Source: Pseudomonas sp. MRSN 12121 (lineage in GTDB: Bacteria > Pseudomonadota > Gammaproteobacteria > Pseudomonadales > Pseudomonadaceae). From it: 64,000 bases of DNA. Shown here in pieces: positions 8,522-17,850 of the stretch (its first letter is position 1; the number at the start of each line of letters is the position of its first letter). The DNA lies in contig NZ_CP010892.1 of NCBI RefSeq assembly GCF_000931465.1, forward strand, positions 1,612,001 through 1,676,000, read 5' to 3'. A program made the translations under genes and the position numbers. The notes below the pieces were generated by a model that saw nothing but the letters and a program-made list of their open reading frames with translations, did not search any database and was not told the origin of the DNA.

Positions 8522-8625
8522 ACGAAACGTTGATGGCCGGCTACCTAAGGTTCGGGCTGTCGTGGGAAGTGGTTCAACAAGCCGCTTCCGACGACGCACT
8601 TCTTTCCAGGAACAAGCTGATCGTC

Positions 8626-10275
8626 ATGTTCAATATCAAGCCCCTGCGTCCCGAATGGGTGACGCTGATTGCCTGCGCCTTTTTATTGCTCGGCTGCAAC
8701 TTCGTGCTGTGGCAGCACCTGTTCGGCATCACCGCCTCGGACAGTCGCGGCATCGCCATGCGCGTGGCGTTCGGGGTGATGATCTTCGGCGCCTTCAACC
8801 TCATCCTGACCTGGCTGGCGTTCCGTCGCGTGCTCAAGCCGGTGCTGATCCTGTTGTTCCTGATCAGCGCCGGGGTGGCGTACTTCATGAATCAGTACGG
8901 GGTGCTGATCGACGCCGGCATGTTTCGCAACTTTGCCGAGACCAATGCCACGGAAGTGCGCGACCTGCTGTCCCTCAAGTTGCTGGGTTATATTTTGCTG
9001 CTCGGTGTATTGCCTTCCTGGCTGCTGTGGAAAACCCCGATCAATTACCGCCGCTGGCATCGCGAGTTGCTCAGCAAGCTGCTGGTTTCAGTCGGGTGCG
9101 CGGCCGCCATCGGCGGGGTGGCCCTGGCCAACTACCAGGGCCTGGCTTCGCTGTTTCGCAATCACCACGAACTGCGCTTGATGATAGTGCCCAGCAACTA
9201 CGTGGGTGCGTCCATCGGTTACCTGCGCGAGCAGGTCGTCTCGGCGCGCCAGCCCTTCGTCAAGATCGGCGAAGACGCCCAGCGCAACCCGACCTGGCAG
9301 GCGCATACCCGCAAGTCGCTGACCGTCCTGGTGGTGGGCGAGAGCGCCCGGGCCGAGAACTTCGGCATCCTGGGCTATGAGCGCAACACCACACCGCAAC
9401 TGAGCCAGGAAAACGGCCTGATCGCCTTCACCGACGTGACGTCCTGCGGCACCGAGACCGCGGTGTCGGTGCCCTGCATGTTCTCCAACATGGGGCGCAA
9501 GAACTACGACGCCAGCAAGGCCAAGAACGAAGAAGGGCTGCTGGACGTGCTCAAGCGCGCCGGGCTCGAGGTGATCTGGCGGGACAACCAGTCCGGCTGC
9601 AAGGGCACCTGCGACCGGGTGACTCTCGATGACGTCAGCAACCTCAAGGACCCGGCGCTGTGTGCCAACAGCGAATGCCGCGACGAGATTCTGCTCCAGG
9701 GCCTGCAGCACTTCATCGATACCCTGGACAAGGACACCGTGCTGGTGCTGCACCAGATGGGCAGCCACGGGCCGGAATACTTCAAGCGCTACCCCAAGGA
9801 GTACGAGCGCTTCACCCCGGTGTGCCAGAGCAATGCGCTGAACAATTGCAGCCGCGAGAGCATCGTCAACGGTTATGACAACACCCTGGTGTACACCGAC
9901 CACGTGCTCGCGACCTTGATCGACCTGCTGCGCAGCAATCAGGACAAGGTCGACACCGCGATGCTCTATCTGTCGGACCACGGCGAGTCCCTGGGCGAAT
10001 ACAACCTGTTCCTGCACGGCACGCCGTACATGCTCGCGCCGTCGCAACAAAAGCATGTGGCGATGCTGGCCTGGTTCTCGGACAGCTACCAGAAGGCGTT
10101 CGCGGTGGACACCCATTGCCTGCAGCAGAGCCGGGAAAAGCCGTTGAGCCAGGACAACCTGTTCCATTCGATGCTGGGGCTGCTGGAAGTCGACAGCCAG
10201 GTCTACGACCGGGGCCTGGACCTGTTCGCCGGCTGCCGCGGCAGCGTGGTGGACGGCGTGCTGGCGCGGCAATGA
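8626..10275 (+). CDS. eptA: Lipid A phosphoethanolamine transferase
   Basis: A 549-aa inner-membrane enzyme (E. coli EptA 547 aa). Five N-terminal membrane helices (residues ~10-180) precede a periplasmic alkaline-phosphatase-fold domain with VVGESARAENF, the nucleophile region TSCGTETAVSVPC (threonine near residue 276-278), HQMGSHGP, and YLSDHGESLGE ... HGTPY for zinc binding. It moves phosphoethanolamine onto lipid A phosphates, lowering negative charge and so polymyxin binding. Start 8626 aligns with the family N-terminus but its ribosome site is weak (AGGA 14 bases away). It is divergent from pheC, with 252 bases between that carry the hairpins noted separately. No pmrAB-like two-component genes are adjacent. 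Confidence 0.92.
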   Translation: MFNIKPLRPEWVTLIACAFLLLGCNFVLWQHLFGITASDSRGIAMRVAFGVMIFGAFNLILTWLAFRRVLKPVLILLFLISAGVAYFMNQYGVLIDAGMFRNFAETNATEVRDLLSLKLLGYILLLGVLPSWLLWKTPINYRRWHRELLSKLLVSVGCAAAIGGVALANYQGLASLFRNHHELRLMIVPSNYVGASIGYLREQVVSARQPFVKIGEDAQRNPTWQAHTRKSLTVLVVGESARAENFGILGYERNTTPQLSQENGLIAFTDVTSCGTETAVSVPCMFSNMGRKNYDASKAKNEEGLLDVLKRAGLEVIWRDNQSGCKGTCDRVTLDDVSNLKDPALCANSECRDEILLQGLQHFIDTLDKDTVLVLHQMGSHGPEYFKRYPKEYERFTPVCQSNALNNCSRESIVNGYDNTLVYTDHVLATLIDLLRSNQDKVDTAMLYLSDHGESLGEYNLFLHGTPYMLAPSQQKHVAMLAWFSDSYQKAFAVDTHCLQQSREKPLSQDNLFHSMLGLLEVDSQVYDRGLDLFAGCRGSVVDGVLARQ

Positions 10276-10358
10276 AGCCTTGATCGGCGTTCGACCTTTT
10301 TTTCACGCGGCGGGCGGTAGCCTGTTCCCAGCCCACGACCACAAGAGTCAGCGAGTCC

Positions 10359-11042
10359 ATGTCCGTGCATCCACCGTCCCCCATCGAGCTTGAGTTCGTC
10401 AGGCGCTACGACCAGGCGCACGCTCGCGTCTGCGGCGACGAGCGCCCGCTGGGATTGGCGCGGCGCCTGGCGCTGTGGCGCGACGAGACGCTGGTGCGTC
10501 GTGCGCTGAAAGTGGCGGGCGAGCCGGGCCTGATCCTGGATGTGGCCTGTGGCGCCGGGCGTTTCTGGCCGGTGCTGGGCGAGCACGGCAACCGGGTGAT
10601 CCTGGCGGCAGACCCGTCCCAGGACATGCTCAACCATGCCCAGACTCACCACCCGGCCAGCCTGCTCAAGCGGGTCAGGACCTTCCAGAGTTCCTCGTTC
10701 AGCATCGGCCTGTCGGCCAACGCCGTGGACTGCATCGTCTGCCTGCAACTGTTCCCCCACGTGACCAGCAGCGAGGCACGCCAGGCCCTGCTGCGCGAGT
10801 TTCACCGGGTCAGTCGCGACTCGGTGATCCTGGCGGTACGCCTCGACAGTCGTGGCAAGGCCTTGTACGACCGGCTGGAGGGGGCCAGCAGCCTGCAATT
10901 GCAGCGCGTGCCGACAGGGGTGGTCAGCAGGGCGCGGGTCGAGGCGGAGTTCAAGGACGCCGGGTTCGACGTGCTCGGCCATCAGGATTTCATTCCCGGC
11001 TGCGCCGCCTGGCGGGTTTACGTGCTGAGCAAACAGGGCTAG
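10359..11042 (+). CDS. SAM-dependent class I methyltransferase
   Basis: A 227-aa protein with the Rossmann-fold methyltransferase signature: motif I ILDVACGAGRFWPVL near residue 60, acidic end of strand 2 (LAADPSQDML), and motif IV-like VDCIVCLQLFPHV. It resembles general UbiE/Methyltransf_11-type enzymes; the substrate is not apparent. It lies between eptA and rnd in the same direction, with 83 and 119 bases on either side. Small molecule methylation is more likely than RNA, but this is not shown. Confidence 0.8.
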   Translation: MSVHPPSPIELEFVRRYDQAHARVCGDERPLGLARRLALWRDETLVRRALKVAGEPGLILDVACGAGRFWPVLGEHGNRVILAADPSQDMLNHAQTHHPASLLKRVRTFQSSSFSIGLSANAVDCIVCLQLFPHVTSSEARQALLREFHRVSRDSVILAVRLDSRGKALYDRLEGASSLQLQRVPTGVVSRARVEAEFKDAGFDVLGHQDFIPGCAAWRVYVLSKQG

Positions 11043-11161
11043 CCGACGCTTCGGACTATTCTTGTGGCCCTCAGCCGATTTGTGCAGGCTCTTGTCGAGT
11101 GGATGCGCGGAAATCGCCGAGGGCGATATATACTGCGCGCCATTCTTCAAGGGAGAGCCGT

Positions 11162-12295
11162 GTGGCCATCGATATTCACTGGATTCGCGACAACGATAGC
11201 CTCGGTCAATTCTGCACCGAGTGGCAGCAGTTGCCATTCGTCGCCCTCGACACCGAATTCATGCGGGTCGACACCTTCTATCCGATCGCCGGCCTGTTGC
11301 AGGTGGGCGATGGCCAGCGTGCTTACCTCATCGACCCCTTGACCATCGACGACTGGCAGCCGCTGAAGGCGCTGCTGGAGAACAGCGCGGTGGTCAAGGT
11401 GGTGCACGCCTGCAGCGAGGACCTCGAAGTCCTGTTGCGCCTGACCGGCAGCCTGCCGGCGCCGCTGTTCGACACGCAACTGGCGGCCGCCTACCTGAAC
11501 CTGGGTTTCTCCATGGGCTATTCGCGGCTGGTCCAGGAAGTGCTGGGCATCGAGTTGCCCAAGGGCGAGACCCGTTCCGACTGGTTGCAGCGTCCGTTGT
11601 CGGAAACCCAGGTCAGCTACGCCGCCGAAGACGCCGTGCACCTGGCCGAGGTCTACACCCGCCTGCGCCCGAAACTGTCCGCGGACAAGTACGCCTGGGT
11701 GCTGGAAGACGGTGCCGAACTGGTGGCCAACCTGCGTCGCGAAACCGACCCCTACGAGGTCTACCGCGAGGCCAAGCTGGCGTGGAAACTGTCCCGCGCG
11801 CAACTGGCGGTGCTGCGCGAGCTCTGCGCCTGGCGCGAGCGCGAGGCGCGGGCGCGGGACCTGCCGCGCAACCGCATCGTGCGCGAGCATTCGCTGTGGC
11901 CCCTGGCCAAGAGCCAGCCGGACAGCCTCGGCGCCCTGGCGAAAATCGAAGACATGCACCCGCGCACCGTGCGCCAGGACGGCGAGTTCCTGCTGGATCT
12001 GATCAAGCGTGCCGCCAGCGTCGCTCCCGACCAGTGGCCGCCGGCCGTCCCCGAGCCGCTGCCGATGGAAGCCTCGCCCCTGCTCAAGCGCCTGCGCGCC
12101 GTGGGCCAGGCTGAAGCCGAGCGCCTGGGCATCGCCCCGGAACTGATGCTGCGCAAGAAAACCCTGGAAAGCCTGCTCAAGAGCGGTTTCCCCAACGGAC
12201 CTTACCAATTGCCCGATTCGCTGCGTGGCTGGCGCCGCGAATTGATGGGCCAGGCGCTGCTCGACAGCTTGGCCACCGCCGGAGAACAGCCATGA
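11162..12295 (+). CDS. rnd: Ribonuclease D
   Basis: A 377-aa 3'-5' exoribonuclease (E. coli RNase D 375 aa) that trims tRNA and small stable RNA precursors. The DEDD exonuclease domain shows Exo I ALDTEF (Asp30, Glu32), Exo [13 protein letters not shown] and Exo [12 protein letters not shown]; an HRDC domain follows (residues ~210-290) with [12 protein letters not shown]. The start is a GTG at 11162, preceded by GGGAGAG at 11151; upstream in-frame sequence overlaps the methyltransferase gene and is not protein-like. A good -10 (TATACT, 11129-11134) lies just upstream. Its stop overlaps the ATG of ycgL by four bases. Confidence 0.95.
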   Translation: MAIDIHWIRDNDSLGQFCTEWQQLPFVALDTEFMRVDTFYPIAGLLQVGDGQRAYLIDPLTIDDWQPLKALLENSAVVKVVHACSEDLEVLLRLTGSLPAPLFDTQLAAAYLNLGFSMGYSRLVQEVLGIELPKGETRSDWLQRPLSETQVSYAAEDAVHLAEVYTRLRPKLSADKYAWVLEDGAELVANLRRETDPYEVYREAKLAWKLSRAQLAVLRELCAWREREARARDLPRNRIVREHSLWPLAKSQPDSLGALAKIEDMHPRTVRQDGEFLLDLIKRAASVAPDQWPPAVPEPLPMEASPLLKRLRAVGQAEAERLGIAPELMLRKKTLESLLKSGFPNGPYQLPDSLRGWRRELMGQALLDSLATAGEQP

Positions 12296-12585
12296 AACGT
12301 ATCTGCTCCATCTATAAAAGCCCGCGCAAGAACGAGATGTACCTCTACGTGCTCAAGAGCGAAGCCCTGGAGCGCGTGCCGGAAAACCTGCTGCTGGCCT
12401 TCGGCAAGCCGCAGCACGCCTTCGACCTGGTGCTGACCCCGGAGCGCAAGCTGTCACGCGAGGACATTCACAAGGTGCTGGAGAACCTCGACAAGCAGGG
12501 TTACCACCTGCAGATGCCGCCGGCCGAGGACGAGTACATCGAGCACTTGCCCGAAGAGCTGCTGCGCCGCAATGATCCGGTCTGA
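12292..12585 (+). CDS. ycgL: YcgL family protein
   Basis: A 97-aa cytosolic protein starting [20 protein letters not shown], the typical YcgL N-terminus, with [14 protein letters not shown] in the middle. The family is small, acidic and of unknown role in gammaproteobacteria. It is translationally coupled to rnd through an ATGA overlap. ycgN lies two genes further on in the same block, an arrangement that recalls the grouping of ycgL and ycgN in E. coli. Confidence 0.9.
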   Translation: MKRICSIYKSPRKNEMYLYVLKSEALERVPENLLLAFGKPQHAFDLVLTPERKLSREDIHKVLENLDKQGYHLQMPPAEDEYIEHLPEELLRRNDPV

Positions 12586-12710
12586 CGGATCCCTGTAGAG
12601 GCCCTGTCCGGGGCATCGTTGAAATGGAACTGACTATATCCGGCGGCTGCCGCGATCGATGGAGCGATACTCCGTCGGCGGCCGCCTGTACCGTTTTGTA
12701 AGGTTGAACC

Positions 12711-13643
12711 ATGCGCGTTCTGATTGCCGAACACGATCACGCTATTTACGCCCGTTTGTTGCGTCAGCTGGCACCTGACCTGGAAGTGTTGACCAGCGGC
12801 GACTCCGCCGAACTCGCGAAGCTGGCCGCGGATTGTCCGGTCTGGCTCGGCCAGCCGGACCTGCTGGCCACCCTGTTGCGCCAGGGCCACCAGCCGCAGT
12901 GGCTGCAATCGACCTGGGCCGGTATCACGCCGCTGCTCGCCGACGGCCTGCCGCGCCATTACCGCCTGACCCGTGCCGTGGGCATCTTCGGCCAGGTGAT
13001 GGCCGAGTACGTGCTCACCTACATGCTCGGCCATGAGCGCGAAGTCCTGGCACGCCTGGTCAGCCAGGTCGAGCGCAAGTGGGACAACCGCACCGGCCAG
13101 AGCCTGGCCGGGCGCAAGGTGCTGATCGTCGGCGCCGGCGATATCGGCCAGAGCGTGGCGCAGTTCCTGCTGCCGTTCGGCGTCGAGTTGTACGGCATCG
13201 CCAGCGAGGCCCGGGAGCAGGCGCCGTTTATCGAAGTGGCGGGCCTGGCGGACCTGGGCCGGCTGGTCGGCGAGGTGGACTATGTGGTCAACCTGCTGCC
13301 CAACACCCCGCATACCCATGACCTGTACGACGCGGCGCTGTTCAAGCGCTTCAAGCCGACCGGCCTGTTCATCAATGCCGGGCGCGGCGTGGCCGTGGTC
13401 GATGCGGATCTGGTGGACGCCTTGAAAGAAGGGCACCTGGCGGGCGCGGTGATCGATGTCTGCCGCCAGGAACCGCTGCCGCAGCGCCATCCATTCTGGA
13501 CCGCCTGGGGCCTGTTGCTGACCGGCCACAGCTCGGCGCCGACCTCGCCGACCCTGATGGCGCAGCTGTTCATCGACAACCTGCGGGCCTACCAGGCCAA
13601 CAGCGCCTTGCGCGGCGAAGTGGATTTCGCGCGGGGGTACTGA
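12711..13643 (+). CDS. D-isomer-specific 2-hydroxyacid dehydrogenase (GhrA-like)
   Basis: A 310-aa NAD(P)-dependent enzyme expected to reduce glyoxylate, hydroxypyruvate or similar 2-ketoacids. The nucleotide-binding motif GAGDIGQSVA is near residue 141; the catalytic set is visible as INAGRGVAVVD (Arg), DVCRQEPLP (Glu) and LTGHSSAP (His). Length fits the GhrA branch. Upstream 12586-12710 holds GC-rich hairpins and no gene; AAGG lies before the ATG. The true substrate cannot be read from sequence. Confidence 0.88.
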   Translation: MRVLIAEHDHAIYARLLRQLAPDLEVLTSGDSAELAKLAADCPVWLGQPDLLATLLRQGHQPQWLQSTWAGITPLLADGLPRHYRLTRAVGIFGQVMAEYVLTYMLGHEREVLARLVSQVERKWDNRTGQSLAGRKVLIVGAGDIGQSVAQFLLPFGVELYGIASEAREQAPFIEVAGLADLGRLVGEVDYVVNLLPNTPHTHDLYDAALFKRFKPTGLFINAGRGVAVVDADLVDALKEGHLAGAVIDVCRQEPLPQRHPFWTAWGLLLTGHSSAPTSPTLMAQLFIDNLRAYQANSALRGEVDFARGY

Positions 13644-13692
13644 GGCGGGATATAGAAGGGGCTGACAGCCTGATGCCCGTCAGTCAAGGAAA

Positions 13693-13723
13693 CTGTAGGA
13701 GCAGCCGGTCGACGCTCCTACAG
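13693..13723. repeat. Short REP-like hairpin between convergent genes
   Basis: CTGTAGGAGC (13693-13702) pairs with GCTCCTACAG (13714-13723). The stem is the tip of the Pseudomonas REP family found elsewhere in this window. It lies between the convergent dehydrogenase and nitroreductase genes and may serve as a two-way stop signal, although no T-run follows. Confidence 0.5.
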
Positions 13724-13737
13724 GGATTGCATCGGGC

Positions 13738-14331
13738 TTACAGGCTGAAGTCGCCTTCGGCCGCGGTTTCGCTCAGCGGGCGGCGCGGGCTTGGCACTTC
13801 GCGGGCCTGCAGGTACTCGGCCAGGCTGGCCTTGTCTCCCAGCTTGCCGATCGCCACGGCGGCATGCAGGGCATAACCTTCTGGAATTTTCAGCTCCTTG
13901 CGGGTCAGTTCCTGGTCGAACCCGGCCATGCCGTGGGTGTGCCAGCCGCTGATGCTGGCTTGCAGGGCCAGGTGGCCCCAGGCCGAACCGGTGTCGAAGG
14001 TGTGCCACAGGGCCGGGGTTTCCTCGCTGGCGCCCGGCGCGGTGAAGGTGGTTTTCGAGATCACGATCACCAGTGCCGAGGCATGTTGCGCCCAGCCGCG
14101 GTTGAACTCGTTGAGCAGGCCGAGGAAGCGTTCCCAGTTCGGCGTGTCGCGACGGGCATAAAGGAAGCGCCACGGCTGCGAGTTGTAGGCCGACGGCGCC
14201 CAGCGCGCGGCTTCGAAGAAGCTCAGCAGGGTTTCCTCGGGAATCGTTTCGCCGGTGAAGGCGCGTGGCGACCAGCGATCGGTGAACTGTGGGTGAATGG
14301 CGTACTCGGCAACGCGGGGATTGGCGCTCAT
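13738..14331 (-). CDS. Nitroreductase family protein
   Basis: A 197-aa FMN-dependent NAD(P)H oxidoreductase. Motifs include DRWSPRAFTGETIPEETLLS, EAARWAPSAYNSQPWRF (FMN phosphate and ring contacts), and GSAWGHLALQASISGWHTHG. The family reduces nitro-aromatics, quinones or enones; the physiological substrate is usually unknown. AGGA is positioned 9 bases before the ATG. It is divergent from ycgN, with 278 bases between in which only a weak -10-like CACTAGACT near 14563 was seen. Confidence 0.9.
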   Translation of the reverse strand: MSANPRVAEYAIHPQFTDRWSPRAFTGETIPEETLLSFFEAARWAPSAYNSQPWRFLYARRDTPNWERFLGLLNEFNRGWAQHASALVIVISKTTFTAPGASEETPALWHTFDTGSAWGHLALQASISGWHTHGMAGFDQELTRKELKIPEGYALHAAVAIGKLGDKASLAEYLQAREVPSPRRPLSETAAEGDFSL

Positions 14332-14609
14332 GAAGAGATTCCTGGCTACGTTTGAGAATGAAATGTGGATAAACCGGCGGGCGCAGTTGAGCTGGGCGAT
14401 GGGGTTTTCCTGACCCTTGGCGGTTCACCGGGTGCGACGCGGTCGGGCGTTAATGGCACACGGACGTGGGTCTGTCCGACAGGCAAAGCTACTGCGCGGC
14501 CCGCGGCCTGACAAGTAGTGCGTTACCGACAGTCGCCGGCGCTTGGCCCGCGGGGCCCGGGGCACTAGACTGGCGGCCTTTTCCCTGTCCGATACCGATT
14601 ACCCGAACC

Positions 14610-15059
14610 ATGGCCGCCAAAGTTGAACCCTTCTGGATCCGCAAGACCCTCGACCAACTCGACCAGGAGGAGTGGGAGTCGCTGTGCGATGGTTGTGGCC
14701 TGTGCTGCCTGCAGAAGCTCGAGGATGAAGAAGACAACAGCGTCTACTACACCCGCATCGCCTGCAAACTGCTGGACCTGAAAACCTGCCAGTGCAGCGA
14801 CTATGCCAATCGTCGTGCCTCGGTGCCGGATTGCATCCAGCTCACCCCGGGCAAGGCCGACGAATTCAAGTGGCTGCCGCCGACCTGCGGTTATCGCCTG
14901 GTCAGCGAGGGCAAGGACCTGCCGCTCTGGCACCACCTGGTGTGCGGTGACCGCGATGCGGTGCACCACGAGCGTATTTCCCAGTCCGGGCGCATGCTCG
15001 CCGAAGGCAGCGTGGACGAAGAGGACTGGGAAGATCATCTGATTTTCCGCGCCGGCTGA
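14610..15059 (+). CDS. ycgN: YcgN family cysteine-cluster protein (UPF0260)
   Basis: A 149-aa protein with the family signature [15 protein letters not shown] (Cys26, Cys29, Cys32, Cys33) and more cysteines at [24 protein letters not shown] and LVCGDRD. The CxxCxxCC cluster suggests zinc or Fe-S binding; the function is unknown. Start 14610 matches the family N-terminus; an upstream in-frame start at 14466 would add a non-conserved extension. It belongs to the same block as rnd-ycgL. Confidence 0.9.
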   Translation: MAAKVEPFWIRKTLDQLDQEEWESLCDGCGLCCLQKLEDEEDNSVYYTRIACKLLDLKTCQCSDYANRRASVPDCIQLTPGKADEFKWLPPTCGYRLVSEGKDLPLWHHLVCGDRDAVHHERISQSGRMLAEGSVDEEDWEDHLIFRAG

Positions 15060-15099
15060 AGCCGGGCGCGTTCACGCTGTGATTCACGAAGGAGTGTGT

Positions 15100-16338
15100 A
15101 TGGCTGTGGGGGCAAGGCTGGTGCTGGCCGGCTGGTTGCTGGCGCTCGGTGCGCCGGCAGGGGCGGCGAACAAGGTCGATCTGGATTACCACGTGCGCCT
15201 GTTGCCGCAGAGCGACCAGGCGGAGGTGCGCCTGACCCTGGCCGATGGCGCGGCGGTGCGCAGCCTGGATTTCAACCTCGGCAAGCCGGGCGACTACAGC
15301 GATTTCAAGGCCGATGGCCAATGGCAGGTCGGCACCGCCAAGCCTGCTGCGGCGCAACGCGGCGTGTGGCGCCCGGCCAGCGGCAAGGCCAGCCTGAGCT
15401 ACCGGGTGCGGATCAGCCACAGCCTGAAGAAAGACAGCTTCGACAGCCGCATGACCGCACATTGGGCCCTGCTGCGCGGTGACGTGCTGGTGCCGGCGGC
15501 GCGGCTCGACCAGCAGGACGGCGTCGAGCTGGTGTCGCGCCTGGAGTTCGAATTGCCCGCCGGCTGGAAAAGCGTGGAGACCGCCTGGCCGCGCATCGGC
15601 AAGAACCGCTTCCGCATCGATAACCCCGAGCGCCTGTTCGACCGGCCCACCGGCTGGATGCTGGCCGGTGCCCTGGGCAGCCGGCGTACCCGGCTGGGAG
15701 AGACCGAAGTCACAGTCGCCTCGCCGCAAGGGCAGGGCATGCGCCGCATGGACGTACTGACGCTGCTGACCTTCGTCTGGCCGCAGATCCAGGCCACCTT
15801 TCCCCGCCATCCGAACAAGCTGCTGATCGTCGGCGCGGCCGACCCGATGTGGCGCGGCAGCCTGGCCGGGCACGGCTCGCTGTACCTGCACAGCCGCCTG
15901 CCGCTGATCAGCGAAAGCGGCAGCAGCCCGTTGCTGCGCGAAGTGATCCAGGTGTTCGCGAGGATCGACGACAGCCAGCGCAGTGACTGGATCGGCGAGG
16001 GCCTGGCGGAGTACTACGCCATCGAGCTGCTGCGGCGCGCCGGTGGCATCAGCGATGAACGTTATCAGGCGCTGCAGGCGCGCTTGAGCAAGAGCGGGCA
16101 TGACGTCAGCAGCCTGCGCGGCGACCAGGTGGGGGCGCCGGTGGTGGCCAGGGCGGTGCTGCTGTTGCAGGAACTGGACCGCGAAATCCGCCTGAAGACG
16201 CGCAACAAGCGCTCGCTGGACGATGTGACGCGGGAGCTGATGCGCCTGCCGAGCGTCGACACCGACGCCTTCGTGAAACTCAGCGAAGGCGTGCTGGGCG
16301 GCTCGTCGAAGGTGCTCGACAGCGATCTGTTGCGTTAG
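15100..16338 (+). CDS. Exported M61-peptidase-like protein lacking the zinc-binding motif
   Basis: A 412-aa protein with a signal peptide (LVLAGWLLALGAPAGAA). The layout of a beta-rich N-terminal half and helical C-terminal half, with DWIGEGLAEYYAIELLRRAGGIS near residue 295-317, resembles glycyl aminopeptidase-type M61 proteins. However, where M61 enzymes carry HExxH this protein has LREVIQVFAR, with no histidine, so it should not bind zinc in the normal way. AAGGAG at 15089 sets the start at 15100. It follows ycgN by 40 bases and is probably co-transcribed. Assignment to M61 is by pattern only. Confidence 0.6.
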   Translation: MAVGARLVLAGWLLALGAPAGAANKVDLDYHVRLLPQSDQAEVRLTLADGAAVRSLDFNLGKPGDYSDFKADGQWQVGTAKPAAAQRGVWRPASGKASLSYRVRISHSLKKDSFDSRMTAHWALLRGDVLVPAARLDQQDGVELVSRLEFELPAGWKSVETAWPRIGKNRFRIDNPERLFDRPTGWMLAGALGSRRTRLGETEVTVASPQGQGMRRMDVLTLLTFVWPQIQATFPRHPNKLLIVGAADPMWRGSLAGHGSLYLHSRLPLISESGSSPLLREVIQVFARIDDSQRSDWIGEGLAEYYAIELLRRAGGISDERYQALQARLSKSGHDVSSLRGDQVGAPVVARAVLLLQELDREIRLKTRNKRSLDDVTRELMRLPSVDTDAFVKLSEGVLGGSSKVLDSDLLR

Positions 16339-16350
16339 CGGATGCGCTCA

Positions 16351-16368
16351 GCGCGAGCACGCTCGCGC
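16351..16368. terminator. Symmetrical hairpin between convergent genes
   Basis: GCGCGAGC and GCTCGCGC pair around a 2-base centre in the 34-bp gap between the convergent M61-like and DUF2892-type genes. It could stop transcription from both sides, but no T-run is present. Confidence 0.4.
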
Positions 16369-16372
16369 CGTA

Positions 16373-16750
16373 TCAGACCCCGGCCCTGGGCGATTTCAAC
16401 GAATCGTCGCCGGTCACGGTGGCGGTGCGGGTCGCTGCCTCGGCATTGGCCTTGAGGTTCTTCAGCTCGGCCCCGGCGCGTTCGATCTTCGCCCGCACGT
16501 TGTTCATATCCTGGCGGCTTTTCTCCAGCAGGCTTTTCGCCGAGCTGTGGCCGGTGATGCCGCGGGCCAGGGCGACGCCGCCGATGGCCACCTGGATCAG
16601 GCCGAACACACCGCCACGGCGCAGCCCCTTGCCGACCATGACCACGCCGCCGGCCAGCGAGCCGATGCGTTCCCAACCCTGCACGTTCTGCGACGGCTGG
16701 CTCTGGAACGGGGTGCTTTCGATGAGTTCTACCTGTTTGCTGTCGCTCAT
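16373..16750 (-). CDS. DUF2892-type small membrane protein
   Basis: A 125-aa protein. After a polar N-terminus (NVQGWERIGSLAGG) come two hydrophobic stretches (GSLAGGVVMVGKGL and GVFGLIQVAIGGVALARGITGH), then a charged, probably helical tail rich in Ala, Lys and Arg. This order fits the YgaP-type DUF2892 inner-membrane family, though no rhodanese domain is present. GGAG lies 8 bases before the ATG at 16750. Function unknown. Confidence 0.7.
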   Translation of the reverse strand: MSDSKQVELIESTPFQSQPSQNVQGWERIGSLAGGVVMVGKGLRRGGVFGLIQVAIGGVALARGITGHSSAKSLLEKSRQDMNNVRAKIERAGAELKNLKANAEAATRTATVTGDDSLKSPRAGV

Positions 16751-16828
16751 GATCGGTCTCCGGGAGGAATGGATATAAAGCTGACTGCGCGGGCGCGGCG
16801 CTTGTTCCATCGAATGTCGGGCGGGTTT

Positions 16829-17296
16829 TTAGAACTTGGGGCCGGAGCGGGTGTTGTTGCCCTTGGCCAGGCGGTCGTAGAGCACCACGTTGACGGTGGC
16901 GGCGAGGTTCATGCAGCCGGTGGTCGGGATGTACACCACGTCTTCGCACCAGTCGCGGATGTCCTTGTCCAGGGAGCCGTCTTCCGGGCCGAAGATGTAC
17001 AGCGCGCGGTCCGGGTGGGTGTACTCCGGCAGCGAGCGGGCGCCTTCCACCAGCTCCACCGCCACGGGCACGCAGCCCAGGGGCAGGATCTTTTTCAGGT
17101 CGTCGATGCCGATCAAGGGGATGTCCTGGTGGACCTTCTTGGTGTCGGTGACGAAGTCGCGGGCCCGCTCGTAGCGCTTGCCGGTGTAGAACACCGAGGC
17201 GACGCCATAGCAGCCGGCGGCGCGCATCACCGAACCGACGTTCTCCGGCGACTTGGGGTTGTACAAGCCGATGCAGCTATAGCGTTTGTTTGCCAC
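16829..17296 (-). CDS. SpoU/TrmH-family RNA methyltransferase
   Basis: A 155-aa SPOUT enzyme using SAM to methylate the ribose of RNA. The three family motifs are clear: PENVGSVMRAAGCYG (motif 1, near residue 17), LYIFGPEDGSL (motif 2, near 98) and VYIPTTGCMNLAATVNVVLY (motif 3, near 120), which form the trefoil-knot SAM pocket. It lacks an added RNA-binding domain, like TrmL-type enzymes of similar length, but the N-terminus differs from TrmL so the RNA target is left open. The start is a GTG at 17296. Confidence 0.88.
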   Translation of the reverse strand: MANKRYSCIGLYNPKSPENVGSVMRAAGCYGVASVFYTGKRYERARDFVTDTKKVHQDIPLIGIDDLKKILPLGCVPVAVELVEGARSLPEYTHPDRALYIFGPEDGSLDKDIRDWCEDVVYIPTTGCMNLAATVNVVLYDRLAKGNNTRSGPKF

Positions 17297-17363
17297 GAGC
17301 GGGGTGCCTTCGAAAAAAATCGCGATTATACGGGGATTGACGGCTGGCGGTTGGATCCGCTGA

Positions 17364-17392
17364 AAGCCTCGCTCCTTGTAGGAGCGAGGCTT
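17364..17392. repeat. REP-type hairpin
   Basis: AAGCCTCGCTCCT (17364-17376) is a perfect complement of AGGAGCGAGGCTT (17380-17392) with a 3-nt loop, followed by the REP continuation TGCCCGCGA. A second small hairpin CGGTCC/GGACCG lies at 17406-17421. Both fall between yajD and the SpoU gene on the minus strand. Confidence 0.65.
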
Positions 17393-17434
17393 GCCCGCGA
17401 GAGGCCGGTCCTTTCGGACCGAAAAGAGGGAAGG

Positions 17435-17800
17435 TTACTCCTGGTCTTTCTTCATCAATCCTGCCAGGGCGGCGAAGGGGTTGTGGGTCGCCTTGGCGAC
17501 CTTCGGGGTGCTCAGCGAGCCGTCGCCGAAGTACTGCTGGTCGGTGTAGCGCGAGTGTTCGTTGTCGTGGCAATACAGGCACAGCAGCTCCCAGTTGGAG
17601 CCGTCCTGCGGGTTGTTGTCGTGGTTGTGGTCGCGGTGATGCACGGTCAGTTCGCTCAGGCGCTTGCCGGAGAATTCGCGGGCGCAGCGCCCGCAGACGT
17701 GCGGGTACATCTTCAGGGCCTTGTCGCGGTAGCCCATCTCGCGGTCGCGCTGGGCGTCGGCGAGGATGCGGTCCAGTTTGGATGTGTTGGTCGAACTCAT
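17435..17800 (-). CDS. yajD: YajD family HNH nuclease
   Basis: A 121-aa protein with an HNH endonuclease core: two CxxC pairs (HVCGRCAREF and LLCLYCHDNEH) around LTVHHRDHNHDNNPQDGSNWE, the HH...N...H arrangement that binds a metal and cuts nucleic acid. Length and sequence order match the YajD family of gammaproteobacteria; its physiological role is not known. AAGGTG lies 6 bases before the ATG. Confidence 0.92.
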   Translation of the reverse strand: MSSTNTSKLDRILADAQRDREMGYRDKALKMYPHVCGRCAREFSGKRLSELTVHHRDHNHDNNPQDGSNWELLCLYCHDNEHSRYTDQQYFGDGSLSTPKVAKATHNPFAALAGLMKKDQE

Positions 17801-17850
17801 GGGTTCACCTTTTATGCAAAGACTAATGACGGGAATGTGTCCAGTTTAGC

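Noticed and set aside
8540..8560. PmrA box before eptA (CCTAAGGTTCG)
   Set aside because: Only one half-site resembles the CTTAAGGTT consensus; the second half is missing.
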